Source: Streptomyces sp. QL37 (GTDB lineage Bacteria; Actinomycetota; Actinomycetes; Streptomycetales; Streptomycetaceae). From it: a stretch of DNA of 64,000 bases. Location of the stretch: positions 7,020,605-7,084,604 of the forward strand of contig NZ_PTJS01000001.1 of NCBI RefSeq assembly GCF_002941025.1, read 5' to 3'. Positions within the stretch are counted from its first letter, which is position 1. Each line of letters opens with the position of its first letter. The position numbers were made by a program, and so were the translations under genes. The notes beneath the pieces are model-generated. The model had not been told where the DNA came from, searched no databases, and worked only from the letters and a program-made list of their open reading frames with translations. This document shows positions 8,895 through 16,725 of the stretch, piece by piece.

Positions 8895-10379
8895 ATGACC
8901 ACGATCGACTGGGACGCCGCCGCCGACTCCTTCGACGAGGAACCCGACCACGGCCTCCACGACCCGGTGGTCCGCAGCGCATGGGCGCGACGGATGGAGA
9001 CCTGGCTGCCCACCGCGCGCTCCGCGGTCCTCGACCTCGGATGCGGTACGGGCAGCCTGGCCCTGCTCGCCGCAGGCCAGGGGCACCGCGTCACCGCCGT
9101 CGACCGCTCGGCCCGGATGGTGGAGCAGGCGCGGGCCAAGCTTGCCGGGACGGGCACAGAGGTGTTCGTCGGCGACGCGGCGCGTCCCCCGGTCGGCAAG
9201 CAGCGGTTCGACGTGATCCTCGCCCGGCACGTCGTGTGGCTGCTGCCCGACCCGGCGGCCGTCCTGCGGCACTGGTTCTCGCTGCTGCGGCCCGGCGGGC
9301 GGCTGGTGCTCATCGAGGGTGTGTGGAACGGCACCGGGATCTCCGCGGCCGGCCTCACCGCACTCCTCGCCGAGCACACGGAGCGCGTCCACCACGAGCC
9401 TCTCTCCGGGGACTCCCGGCTCTGGGGCAAGGAGGTCGACGACGAGAGGTACGCCCTGGTGGCCCGCGCCGAGCCGCCGCACCGTCACACCGAGGTCGTC
9501 GACGTCCACCTCATCCTGCGCAGGGGCTCCGACGTGCTGCTCGCCCGGCGGGCCGGCACGGGCTACGCGGACGGGCTGCTCCACGTCCCATCCGGTCACG
9601 CGGAGGACGGCGAGGACGTCCGGGCGGCGATGATCCGGGAGGCGGCGGAGGAGATCGGGGTCGAGCTGGACCCCGACGAGCTCCGGGTGGCCCTGGTCAT
9701 GCAGCACAGGGGACCGGGCGGCAACCCCAGGATGGGCTGGTTCTTCGAGGCGGACCACGACCCCGCGCGCCCGCCCCGCAACGCGGAGCCGGACAGGTGC
9801 TCCGAGCTGGACTGGTTCCCCCTGGAGGCACTGCCCGACGACATGGTGGCGTACTGCCGTGCGGGGCTCGACGGTTACCGCGCCGAGCAGCGCTTCCTGA
9901 TCCACTGGCACGAGGACTCCGACACCGTCGCGTACACACCGCGAGGCACCCGGCGCGCCGTCCCGCTGCCGGTCGCGGCGGCCCCCACCGGGCGGCTGCA
10001 CCACATCGAGCTGTGGGCACCCGACCCGGCCGAGGCCGAGGCGGAGTGGGGCTGGCTGCTCGGACGCCTCGGCCACGCCCCGTACCAGCGCTGGGCGGGC
10101 GGCCGGAGCTGGCGGAGAGGCGACAGCTATGTGGTGGTCGGGCACACCCCCGACCTGGCCGGCGGCGGACACCCCACGGTGCGCCCCGGCCTCAGCTGCC
10201 TGGCGTTCCACGTCCGGGACCGTGCCACGCTCGACGCCCTGCTGGCGGACGCCCCAGGGCACGGCTGGCAGCCTCTGCCGACCGGCCTCCCCCCGTACGC
10301 CGATGAGAGCGGGCCCTGCGCGGCCCGCCTGGCGAACACGGCGGGGCAGGAGGTGGAGCTGGTCGCGCCCTGGAGCTGA
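8895..10379 (+). CDS. Methyltransferase-NUDIX-VOC three-domain fusion protein
   Basis: One uninterrupted 494-residue frame joins three enzyme folds. Residues 1-190 form a class I SAM methyltransferase with motif I VLDLGCGTGSLALL (about 45-58) and motif IV-like FDVILARHVVWLLP. Residues 200-330 are a NUDIX hydrolase with the full box, from GHAEDGE through REAAEEIGVEL, which would bind a divalent metal and hydrolyse a nucleoside-diphosphate-linked substrate. Residues 365-494 look like a VOC/glyoxalase half-barrel (LHHIELWAPDPAEAEAEW to GQEVELVAPW). The ATG at 8895 fits the methyltransferase start; a GTG at 8871 is possible. No substrate can be assigned. The domains may act on damaged nucleotides or cofactors, but that is speculation. 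Confidence 0.82.
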   Translation: MTTIDWDAAADSFDEEPDHGLHDPVVRSAWARRMETWLPTARSAVLDLGCGTGSLALLAAGQGHRVTAVDRSARMVEQARAKLAGTGTEVFVGDAARPPVGKQRFDVILARHVVWLLPDPAAVLRHWFSLLRPGGRLVLIEGVWNGTGISAAGLTALLAEHTERVHHEPLSGDSRLWGKEVDDERYALVARAEPPHRHTEVVDVHLILRRGSDVLLARRAGTGYADGLLHVPSGHAEDGEDVRAAMIREAAEEIGVELDPDELRVALVMQHRGPGGNPRMGWFFEADHDPARPPRNAEPDRCSELDWFPLEALPDDMVAYCRAGLDGYRAEQRFLIHWHEDSDTVAYTPRGTRRAVPLPVAAAPTGRLHHIELWAPDPAEAEAEWGWLLGRLGHAPYQRWAGGRSWRRGDSYVVVGHTPDLAGGGHPTVRPGLSCLAFHVRDRATLDALLADAPGHGWQPLPTGLPPYADESGPCAARLANTAGQEVELVAPWS

Positions 10380-10380
10380 A

Positions 10381-10480
10381 CGGCTCCGGTGATACGCCGA
10401 GTCGCGCGTCGGAACCGGAGGGCAGGCCCCCTTCCGTCCCGCGACCGCACGGCCCTCACGGAGCGGGGAGACTGGACGCC
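10381..10480. other. Short intergenic region
   Basis: About 100 bases between two rightward genes. I see no clear promoter, hairpin or repeat in it. Confidence 0.4.
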
Positions 10481-11419
10481 ATGAGGCATCCGGTGGAGGA
10501 GTGGTGGGACGAGGCGTGGGCGCGCACCCGTCTCGTCGAGGTGCTGGCCGGTGGAGAGGGCCCGGAACCACTGGACGAACGGGCTGTGCTCGCGCGGATC
10601 GACTCCGCCGAAGCTCTGGAGGAGCTGAGGGCACTGTCGACGCGGGGCACCATCGAGGACGACCGCTGCCGCTGCCCGGGCAGCACGACTCTCGCTCTCC
10701 GTGACGGCGAGGGGCAGTCGCTCGGACGGGCGAGCCTGCACGGGCACGACGCCCTGCTGTGGGAGGGCGGCCGGTTCTGCGGCAACCTCGGCCTCGCCGA
10801 CCCGGCCGGGTTCCTGCTCCTGCTGGCCCGGCAGGGGACCGCCAGGCGGCTGGCCCTCCTCTCCACCCGGCTCGCGTACGCCCTGGACCTGCGTGAGGGG
10901 CGGCCGCAGTTCCGGCAGGCGGGCCGCGGGCCGCACGGGGCGGGGCTGCTGGAGGCGCGCCGCGTGCCCGGCGTGCTGCGCACGCGGTTGAGGGAGGTGC
11001 CGGGGCGCGAATGCGCCGATCTCGACGCGCCGCGCGTGGACGAGCTGCGCGGACTCCTGGCCGAAGCCGAGCCGGACGGACACCGGCGCGCGCTCGCCCT
11101 GCTGGCCTGGCTGGGCAGGCTGCCGGAGCCGATGGAGGCCGGGTGGGGCGAGGGCGTCCTCGTACGGGCGCTGCTGTGCGGCCTGGACCCGGTCGCGGCC
11201 GCTGCCGGCAGCGGCCGGAACGACGATCCCCACCTCGTGCTGGGGCTGCTGCGGTGGGCGGACAGTGTGCGGACGCCGGAGGAAACGGCCACGGAGACGG
11301 ACGCCGGGGCGCTGGCCGACCTCGTCGCCCCGGTGCTGCGCCGCTACCTGCCCCCTGAGCCCGTCCGTGTGGCGGCTGAGCGCCCGTCAGGCCTGGACCA
11401 CCCGCCGGTGCTGCCGTAG
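10481..11419 (+). CDS. Hypothetical protein, 312 aa
   Basis: I do not recognise a family. The protein starts MRHPVEEWWDEAW, is soluble and Leu/Arg/Glu-rich, and has no signal peptide or membrane span. A short Cys motif (DDRCRCPG) and a further Cys (GGRFCGNLG) lie in the first third. The middle has a segment like a beta sheet face (HDALLWEGGRFCGN), and the C-terminal half is mostly helical. The low-complexity end (PSGLDHPPVLP) suggests a flexible tail. The ATG at 10481 sits 9 bases after a weak GGGGAG. It is a single gene facing a degraded membrane-protein gene. Third-position GC and codon use look normal, so it is probably expressed. Confidence 0.6.
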   Translation: MRHPVEEWWDEAWARTRLVEVLAGGEGPEPLDERAVLARIDSAEALEELRALSTRGTIEDDRCRCPGSTTLALRDGEGQSLGRASLHGHDALLWEGGRFCGNLGLADPAGFLLLLARQGTARRLALLSTRLAYALDLREGRPQFRQAGRGPHGAGLLEARRVPGVLRTRLREVPGRECADLDAPRVDELRGLLAEAEPDGHRRALALLAWLGRLPEPMEAGWGEGVLVRALLCGLDPVAAAAGSGRNDDPHLVLGLLRWADSVRTPEETATETDAGALADLVAPVLRRYLPPEPVRVAAERPSGLDHPPVLP

Positions 11420-11453
11420 CGGGTAACACCGGGCCGGCGACGGCCACGGTGTG

Positions 11454-11764
11454 TCACCCGCGATCCACCGGGACCGGCCACCGCAGGCGGCGCCGTTCGG
11501 TGACGAGCGTGGCGACGGGCACGAGGGACACGAGGACGGCCGCCCAGGCGTGCCAGGCCGCCACGCGGAGATCACGGCAGCGGCGAGCTGCGGCAGCACC
11601 AGCAGGACCGTGACCCGGCCCGGCACGGGGACGATCACCTGAGCCTTGTCGGCCGGTGTCGAGAAGACCGTGCGAAGGCCGATCAGGACGACCACCGCCA
11701 GGACGGCGAGCACCCAGGAGTGCGCGGCCAGCGCCCAGGGGGTGGCCACCCGGGCGACGAGCTC
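11454..11764 (-). pseudogene. Frameshifted, N-terminally truncated small membrane protein
   Basis: Two overlapping leftward frames each hold half of a plausible membrane protein. The first half reads TPWALAAHSWVLAVLAVVVL and continues into VIVPVPGRVTVLLVLPQL. After about 11555-11570 the sensible continuation moves to another frame: AAWHAWAAVLVSLVPVATLV, then ERRRLRW and a stop at 11454. Upstream, the first frame is closed by a TGA at 11767-11765 immediately before GAG CTC, so no normal N-terminus remains. Similar three-helix Streptomyces proteins (recalled, not searched) begin earlier. Either the gene is decaying or there is a base-call error; the missing start argues for decay. Confidence 0.6.
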
Positions 11765-11779
11765 TCAAAAATGCCTGAG

Positions 11780-11811
11780 TGCGGGCCCTCCCGCCATCGG
11801 GCGGGCCCGCA
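11780..11811. terminator. Hairpin terminator after the DUF402 gene
   Basis: TGCGGGCC and GGCCCGCA form the base of a stem that continues inward through CCCGCC/GGGCGG. It begins 7 bases past the DUF402 stop on the minus strand and is followed on that strand by CATTTTT, giving a short T-run. Confidence 0.7.
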
Positions 11812-11817
11812 CCCCGC

Positions 11818-12312
11818 TCAGGTGACGAGCCCCGTCAGCCCCTCGGTGCGGGCGAGGTGTTCCAGCTCGTCGAGAGCCCGGACCGCCGCCTCCGCCGCCG
11901 ACGGGTCGCGGTCGGCCAGGCCGCTCTCCTCGAACTCGTCCTCGTCGAGCCGCAGTACGGACGAGCCGTCCGCCGACACCCACAGATCCAGGTCCAGGTC
12001 CTCGACCAGGAGCTCGGCGCCCCGCAGCACGGCGGGCCGGGTGATGTCGCAGTACCAGCCCTTCAACCGCCCGCCAACGGTGCGCACCTCCTTCACCGCA
12101 TACCACCGGTCACGCCAGTAGTGCTCGGTGAGGACATCGCCCGGCTCGAACCGTACGAACCCGAAGTCACGGGCGTGCGGCGCCGCCCAGGGGGCGCGGA
12201 CGGTGATGCGGGTGCCGTCGTCGCGGACGAGGCCCGCCGGGTAGCGGATCTTGGTGCTGCCCGCCTTGACCAGGTTGACGGACAGGGCGTTCTCAGGGGA
12301 GCCGGCGGACAT
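11818..12312 (-). CDS. DUF402 family protein (nucleotide phosphatase-like)
   Basis: This 164-residue protein belongs to DUF402, whose characterised members hydrolyse nucleoside di/triphosphates or cytidylylated phosphonates (Ntdp, FomD) using a metal held by acidic residues. Support comes from KAGSTKIRYP near the N-terminus, YAVKEVRTVGGRLKGWYCDI in the centre, and the acidic strand ELLVEDLDLDLWVSADG with DEDEFEES following, where the metal ligands would lie. The ATG at 12312 has a strong GGAGGTGAG 5 bases upstream. That ribosome site lies inside the end of the GNAT gene, and the two overlap by 20 bases, so translation is probably coupled. No phosphonate genes are nearby, so a housekeeping nucleotide role is more likely. 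Confidence 0.82.
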   Translation of the reverse strand: MSAGSPENALSVNLVKAGSTKIRYPAGLVRDDGTRITVRAPWAAPHARDFGFVRFEPGDVLTEHYWRDRWYAVKEVRTVGGRLKGWYCDITRPAVLRGAELLVEDLDLDLWVSADGSSVLRLDEDEFEESGLADRDPSAAEAAVRALDELEHLARTEGLTGLVT

Positions 12313-13213
12313 GACTCACCTCCGTGGCACAGATCTCGTAGCCGAACCAGCGGTTGACCGCCAGCATCGGACCGTTGTCGGCGTCGTTGCCGGTGTAGGC
12401 GTCCGTGTATCCGGCGGCGCGCGCCCGGTGCAGCGAGTCGCACTTGGCGAGCTTCGCCAGCCCCCTGCCCCGGAAGGCGCGCAGGGTGCCGGTCATGGCC
12501 GACGAGTAGCGGGTGAGACCGTCGGTCATCGCCGCGCTGAACGCCGCGATCCGCCCGTCCACCGTGACGACGGTGGTGAGCGCGTGGTCGAAGCCGGGCC
12601 GCCGCCAGGTCGTGGCCAGCCAGTCCTCGTAGTCGGAGAACTCCACCGGGACGTCGCTGGGCTCGTCCGCGGTCGTCTCCGCGTCGGCCTCGAACATCGG
12701 GCGCGGATCGTCCTCGAAGTCGGCGGCCGTGAGCAGCTCCACTCCGGCAGGGAGTTCCGGGAGCGGGGGCAGGGCGCCCTCCGCCAGGCCGAGACGGAGG
12801 AAGTGCGCCGGCCTGCGCGCCGCATAGCCGCGCTTCTCGGCGAACGCGCGGTTGCCCGGTTCGTCGAGCACCCAGGTGTAGACGGCGGTCGCGCCCATGT
12901 CCGTCAGATGCTCCTCGCCGGCCCGCGCCAGGAGCGACCCCGCGCCCCGGCCCGTACTGTCCGGACGTACGTACGGATTGCAGAACCCCTGGCCCGGCAC
13001 CGGGCTCTCGTGGGAGATGCCCACCTGCGCCGTCCCGATCACCTCGCCGTCCTCCTCGGCGACCAGCAGCCGGTAGTGCCGGCCGGGGTGGGCGTCGGCC
13101 AGGTCGCTCAGGACCTGCTCCGGAGTCGTCACCATGTAGGGCAGCGCGGCACGCCTCACCCGCACCCAGGCCTCCGCGTCGGAGGGCCGGAAGTCACGCA
13201 CCATCACCGTCAT
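12293..13213 (-). CDS. Tandem GNAT-domain N-acetyltransferase
   Basis: A 306-residue protein with two GNAT folds. The N-terminal copy (about 1-150) runs from VRDFRPSDAEAWVRVRR to the acetyl-CoA pyrophosphate loop STGRGAGSLL and ends at KRGY. The C-terminal copy (about 165-306) has RAFRGRGLAKLAK and ends NRWFGYE, the classical GNAT tail. In such tandem proteins one copy is often the active one and the other structural. The acceptor is unknown. The ATG at 13213 precedes VMVRDFRP, where the fold begins. It is first in a two-gene operon with the DUF402 gene and divergent from a GntR regulator 69 bases away. Confidence 0.83.
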   Translation of the reverse strand: MTVMVRDFRPSDAEAWVRVRRAALPYMVTTPEQVLSDLADAHPGRHYRLLVAEEDGEVIGTAQVGISHESPVPGQGFCNPYVRPDSTGRGAGSLLARAGEEHLTDMGATAVYTWVLDEPGNRAFAEKRGYAARRPAHFLRLGLAEGALPPLPELPAGVELLTAADFEDDPRPMFEADAETTADEPSDVPVEFSDYEDWLATTWRRPGFDHALTTVVTVDGRIAAFSAAMTDGLTRYSSAMTGTLRAFRGRGLAKLAKCDSLHRARAAGYTDAYTGNDADNGPMLAVNRWFGYEICATEVSHVRRLP

Positions 13214-13282
13214 GCGCCGGACGGTACGCGGGCGACCCGCCCGGTCGCCTCCGAATTTCCGGCGGTGGGGGAGAATCGGCCC

Positions 13283-13657
13283 GTGACCCTGAAGATCGCC
13301 GTTGACCCGGACTCCGCCACCGCTCCCTACGAACAGCTGCGCGCCCAGCTGTCCGAACAGGCCCGCTCCGGCGCCCTGCCCGTCGGCTACCGCCTTCCCA
13401 CCGTGCGCGGCCTCGCGGGGGAGCTGGGTCTCGCCGCCAACACCGTGGCGAAGGCCTACCGTGCGCTGGAGGGGGACGGGGTGATCGAGACGCGAGGGCG
13501 TAACGGGACGTTCATCGCCGCCGCGGGCGACGCGGCGGCCCGCCACGCGGCGACGGCGGCGCAGGAGTACGCCGAGCAGGCCCGGCGCCTCGGCCTCTCC
13601 AGGGCCGATGCGCTGGCCCTGGCCGAGGACGCCGTACGGGCGGCCTACGCGCGGTAG
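13283..13657 (+). CDS. YtrA-type GntR transcriptional regulator
   Basis: This 124-residue regulator has a GntR winged helix (APYEQLRAQLSEQARSG, then GYRLPTVRGLAGELGLAANT and GVIETRGRNGTFIA) followed by only about 45 residues forming two helices. That short tail defines the YtrA subfamily, which has no ligand-binding domain. The GTG at 13283 follows GGGGGAGAA by about 8 bases. It diverges from the GNAT/DUF402 operon, so autoregulation and control of that operon are both possible. YtrA proteins usually control ABC transporter operons, but none is adjacent here. Confidence 0.87.
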   Translation: MTLKIAVDPDSATAPYEQLRAQLSEQARSGALPVGYRLPTVRGLAGELGLAANTVAKAYRALEGDGVIETRGRNGTFIAAAGDAAARHAATAAQEYAEQARRLGLSRADALALAEDAVRAAYAR

Positions 13658-13680
13658 CGCGGCCGGACAGAGGTCAGCCT

Positions 13681-13727
13681 CGGAGGTACAGAAGGTACAG
13701 CCCGAGGTACAGCCTCAGAGGTACAGC
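13681..13727. repeat. Degenerate tandem repeat of GAGGTACAG(CC)
   Basis: Four close copies of a unit like GAGGTACAGCC run across the end of the AAA+ ATPase gene. They include its last codons and stop on the minus strand (GGGCTGTACCTCTGA). It looks like slippage duplication of the gene's 3' end. Confidence 0.6.
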
Positions 13728-14809
13728 CCCGCGTCCGCCCCCGCGTCCTGCTTCGGCACGGACGCGGGACCGTTGCCCCGCCGCAGGGCGTACAGCTCGG
13801 CGAGTGTCGCACCCTCGCGGCCGAGCCCTTCCTCCGTACCCAGCCAGGAGACCGACTCCGCACGGGTCAGCGAACCCACCTCGATCCGGGCGAGGCAGCG
13901 GCCCGGCCTGACCACCGCGGGGTGCAGCCGCTCCAGATCCTCGTTGGTCGTCACCCCCACCAGCACGTTGCGGCCCTGACCCAGCAGACCGTCCGTCAGG
14001 TTGAGCAGCCTGGACAGCGCCTGCCCCGCCGTGTGCTTCGCCTCGCCGCGGATCAGCTCGTCGCAGTCCTCCAGGAGCAGCAGCCGCCAGCGCCCCTTCG
14101 CCGAACCGTCGTCCTCACCGATGGCGATGTCCATCAGATAGCCGACGTCGTTGAAGAGCCGCTCCGGATCCAGCACGCAGTCGACCTGGCACCAGTCGCG
14201 CCAGGACCGGGCGAGGGTGCGCAGCGCCGAGGTCTTGCCGGTGCCGGGAGGTCCGTGCAGCAGGAGCAGCCGGCCGGAGATGTCGTCGGGGGTGACCTTC
14301 ATCAGCCGGTCCATCGCATCGGCCACCGGGGCCGTGTAGTTGGACCGGACCTCCTCCCAGGTGCCGGCGGCGATCTGCCGGGTGGTGCGGTGCGGGCCGC
14401 GGCGCGGGGAGACGTACCAGAAGCCCATGGTCACGTTCTCCGGCTGGGGCTCCGGCTCGTCCTGGGCCCCGTCGGTCGCCTCGGACAGGACCTTCCGGGC
14501 CAGCTCGGCGGTGGTGGCGGTGACCGTGACGTCGGCACCGCGGTTCCACCGCGAGATCAGCAGCGTCCATCCGTCGCCCTCCGCGAGGGTCGCGCTGCGG
14601 TCGTCGTCACGGGCGGACCTCAGGACCTCGGCGCCCGCGGGCAGCAGGGTCGCCCCCGACCTGACGCGGTCGAGGGAGGAGCTGTGGGAGTACGGCTGCT
14701 CGCCCGTCGCGAAGCGGCCCAGGAACAGCGCGTCCACGACGTCGGACGGCGAATCGCTGTCGTCGACGTTGAGCCGGATCGGCAGGGCGGACTCGGGGTT
14801 GGCAGACAT
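13715..14809 (-). CDS. AAA+ ATPase with DUF5925 N-terminal domain
   Basis: A 364-residue protein. The first 130 residues (from LNVDDSDSPSDVVDALFLGRF) form the domain found before AAA modules in Streptomyces (DUF5925). The ATPase core has Walker A GPPGTGKTSALR, Walker B LLLLEDCDE and sensor-like GVTTNEDLERLHPAVVRPGR, which carries an arginine-finger-type motif. Members of this family probably remodel a protein partner; no substrate is known. The ATG at 14809 gives MSANPESALP; ATGs 9 and 36 bases upstream are alternatives. It follows the glycan operon on the same strand but is separated by a strong terminator. The 3' end is embedded in a short tandem repeat. Confidence 0.82.
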   Translation of the reverse strand: MSANPESALPIRLNVDDSDSPSDVVDALFLGRFATGEQPYSHSSSLDRVRSGATLLPAGAEVLRSARDDDRSATLAEGDGWTLLISRWNRGADVTVTATTAELARKVLSEATDGAQDEPEPQPENVTMGFWYVSPRRGPHRTTRQIAAGTWEEVRSNYTAPVADAMDRLMKVTPDDISGRLLLLHGPPGTGKTSALRTLARSWRDWCQVDCVLDPERLFNDVGYLMDIAIGEDDGSAKGRWRLLLLEDCDELIRGEAKHTAGQALSRLLNLTDGLLGQGRNVLVGVTTNEDLERLHPAVVRPGRCLARIEVGSLTRAESVSWLGTEEGLGREGATLAELYALRRGNGPASVPKQDAGADAGLYL

Positions 14810-14867
14810 GGCGCCCATGATCCGGTACGGCGGCGCCCCGCGCACCCAGGTTTCGGGAGCTGCCCAT

Positions 14868-14901
14868 GGGGTCTCCCGTCCGGATCCGGACGGGAGACCC
14901 C
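14868..14901. terminator. Perfect 34-bp palindromic terminator
   Basis: A perfect inverted repeat centred on GGATCC (arms beginning GGGGTCTCCCGTCC) lies 14 bases past the stop of the leftward glycan operon and before the ATPase gene. It is an unusually stable stem. Confidence 0.8.
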
Positions 14902-14914
14902 GCGGAGCGGGGGC

Positions 14915-15727
14915 CTAGTCCGGTGCGCCGGCCGGCCGGGAGCCCCGGAGCCCGCGGCCCACCCTGCGCGCGCCGCGTACGACGGCGAACCCCTTGGTGA
15001 GCGCCCGGTCCACCGCGAACGCCCGTGCGACAGCGCGGCCCTCGACCAGCCGGGCGAACTCGGCGGCGCCCGTACCCCGGCGGACGGTCATCCGCTCCAG
15101 GGCGTACGGCCCCTGGCGGCGGCGCGCCAGGGCGTTGCCCACGGCGAGAGCCTGGGCGAAGCCCGCCGCCCGCACCGACCGTCGCACCCGGCGCGTGGAG
15201 TAGCCGTAGGGATAGGCGAAGGAGGCCGGCGGAGCGCCCAGTTCGGTGGTGACGATCTCCCGGCACCGCACGGTCTCCGCCCGCAGGGCCGTCCCGCCGA
15301 GCTGGTCCAGCTGCGGATGGGTGTGGCTGTGGCCGCCGATCTCCACACCCGTGGCGGCGAGTTCACGCACCTGGCCCCAGTCGAGCATGGTGTCCAGGGC
15401 GCCGCCCTCGTCGTACGCCCCCCGCAGCCAGCCGGTGGTGACGAAGACGGTGGCCGCGAAGCCGTGCTCGGCGAGCACCGGCAGCGCGTGCCGGTGCACT
15501 CCTTCGTAACCGTCGTCGAACGTGATCAGCACCGGTCTGGGCGGCAGGGGCCGTCCCGTGCGCCAGTGCTCACCCAGCGCGGCCGTGGTGAGCGGGGTGA
15601 ACTCGCGCCGGGCCAGGATCTCCATCTGCGTACGGAAGGCCCCCGGCGACACCGAGAGGCCGTACACGCCGTCGGCCGGACGGCGGCCGACGGCGTGGTA
15701 CATCAGGATCGGCACGGCCCAGCTCAC
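14915..15727 (-). CDS. Polysaccharide deacetylase (CE4/NodB)
   Basis: This 270-residue metal-dependent enzyme removes N- or O-acetyl groups from a polysaccharide. NodB motifs are present: ITFDDGY (catalytic Asp and metal Asp), GGHSHTHP (the metal-binding H-x3-H type) and the late motif SFAYPYG. The N-terminus, VPILMYHAVG, is typical of secreted or membrane-side deacetylases, although no clear signal peptide is visible. The GTG at 15727 overlaps the stop of the preceding glycosyltransferase (GTGA) and has GAGGAGG upstream. As the last gene of a three-gene operon with two glycosyltransferases, it probably trims a nascent surface glycan. Confidence 0.88.
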   Translation of the reverse strand: MSWAVPILMYHAVGRRPADGVYGLSVSPGAFRTQMEILARREFTPLTTAALGEHWRTGRPLPPRPVLITFDDGYEGVHRHALPVLAEHGFAATVFVTTGWLRGAYDEGGALDTMLDWGQVRELAATGVEIGGHSHTHPQLDQLGGTALRAETVRCREIVTTELGAPPASFAYPYGYSTRRVRRSVRAAGFAQALAVGNALARRRQGPYALERMTVRRGTGAAEFARLVEGRAVARAFAVDRALTKGFAVVRGARRVGRGLRGSRPAGAPD

Positions 15728-16725
15728 CGGACCTCCTCGCGAGCGGCCGCCGGTCCGATCACCGGTACGTCGAAGGACGCGCCGTCGCGCCGGACGCGCA
15801 CGCTCCCCACCGCGTAGCCGGCCGCCGCCGTCAGCACTCCCGCCACGACCGCCCCGGCGCGGCCCGCTCCGCCGGGGCGGCCGAGCAGGAAGTCCCGCAC
15901 GCCCCGCAGCACCCCCGCCGGGAGCACCCGGGTGGTGTAGCGGCGCTCGGACTCCAGCCCCCTGCCCGCACCGACGCTCCGGGCGACGAGCGCCTTGGAG
16001 AGCCCCTCGGCGTACGTACGGGTACGGAAGTAGCCGAAGCGCTCCCTCGCCCGGGGGACCTTGTGATGGATCAGGGCGCGGTCGTCGACGAGCAGGACGG
16101 CGTGGGGGAGTGCGCGGCTCAGCCGGATGCACAGCTCGGTCTCCTCACCGCCCAGCGGCCGCTTGTCCCCGTCCCGGCCGATGCCGGTGGCGAAGCCGCC
16201 CGCCGCGTCGAAGGCCGTACGCCGGAACGACGCGTTGCCACCGAGGACGTTGCGGACCCGGACCGTGCCGGGCGGCAGACCCCGGTAGGTGCACCCGACG
16301 ACCCAGTCGAACTCCTCGGGGAACCAGAGCGGCCTGCGGCCAGAGGCCCACGACGGCAGGGTCCGGCCGCCGACGGCCATCACCTCCGGATCGTCGTAGC
16401 CCTTGTCGAAGTGGCGCAGCCAGTCCGGATCGGCCACCGCGTCGTCGTCGAGGAAGGCGACGATCGCGCCACGGGCCGCGGCGATGCCCGTGTTCCGGCC
16501 CGCCGACAGACCGCGGGGGCCCGCGTTCGCGAGCACCCGCACCTCCGGGCGGTCCCTGTACTCGCCGACCAGACGGCTCAGCAGCGCCGGATTGTGGTCC
16601 ACCACCAGGAGGATCTCCAGCGCGGGCAGGGACTGCGCACGGACGGACGCGACGGCCTCGCGGATGTCCTCCCGGCGTTCCTCGGTGTAGACGCAGACGA
16701 CGACGGAGAAGTCGCGCGGGCTCAC
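15724..16725 (-). CDS. Family 2 glycosyltransferase
   Basis: A 333-residue GT2 enzyme with a GT-A fold. Visible elements are the nucleotide-binding start FSVVVCVYTEERREDI, the Asn/Gly segment GLSAGRNTGIAAARG, the metal-binding DxD motif FLDDDAV, and the acceptor-side GGEETELCIRLSR that supplies the catalytic ED. The C-terminal 80 residues hold two hydrophobic stretches (VLRGVRDFLLG; AGAVVAGVLTAAAGYAVG) that may tether it to the membrane. It overlaps both neighbours by 4 bases, so it is translationally coupled in the glycan operon. Sugar donor unknown. Confidence 0.88.
   Translation of the reverse strand: MSPRDFSVVVCVYTEERREDIREAVASVRAQSLPALEILLVVDHNPALLSRLVGEYRDRPEVRVLANAGPRGLSAGRNTGIAAARGAIVAFLDDDAVADPDWLRHFDKGYDDPEVMAVGGRTLPSWASGRRPLWFPEEFDWVVGCTYRGLPPGTVRVRNVLGGNASFRRTAFDAAGGFATGIGRDGDKRPLGGEETELCIRLSRALPHAVLLVDDRALIHHKVPRARERFGYFRTRTYAEGLSKALVARSVGAGRGLESERRYTTRVLPAGVLRGVRDFLLGRPGGAGRAGAVVAGVLTAAAGYAVGSVRVRRDGASFDVPVIGPAAAREEVR

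Noticed and set aside
13681..13727. CRISPR-like repeats
   Set aside because: Unit is about 11 bases with no spacers; simple slippage repeat.
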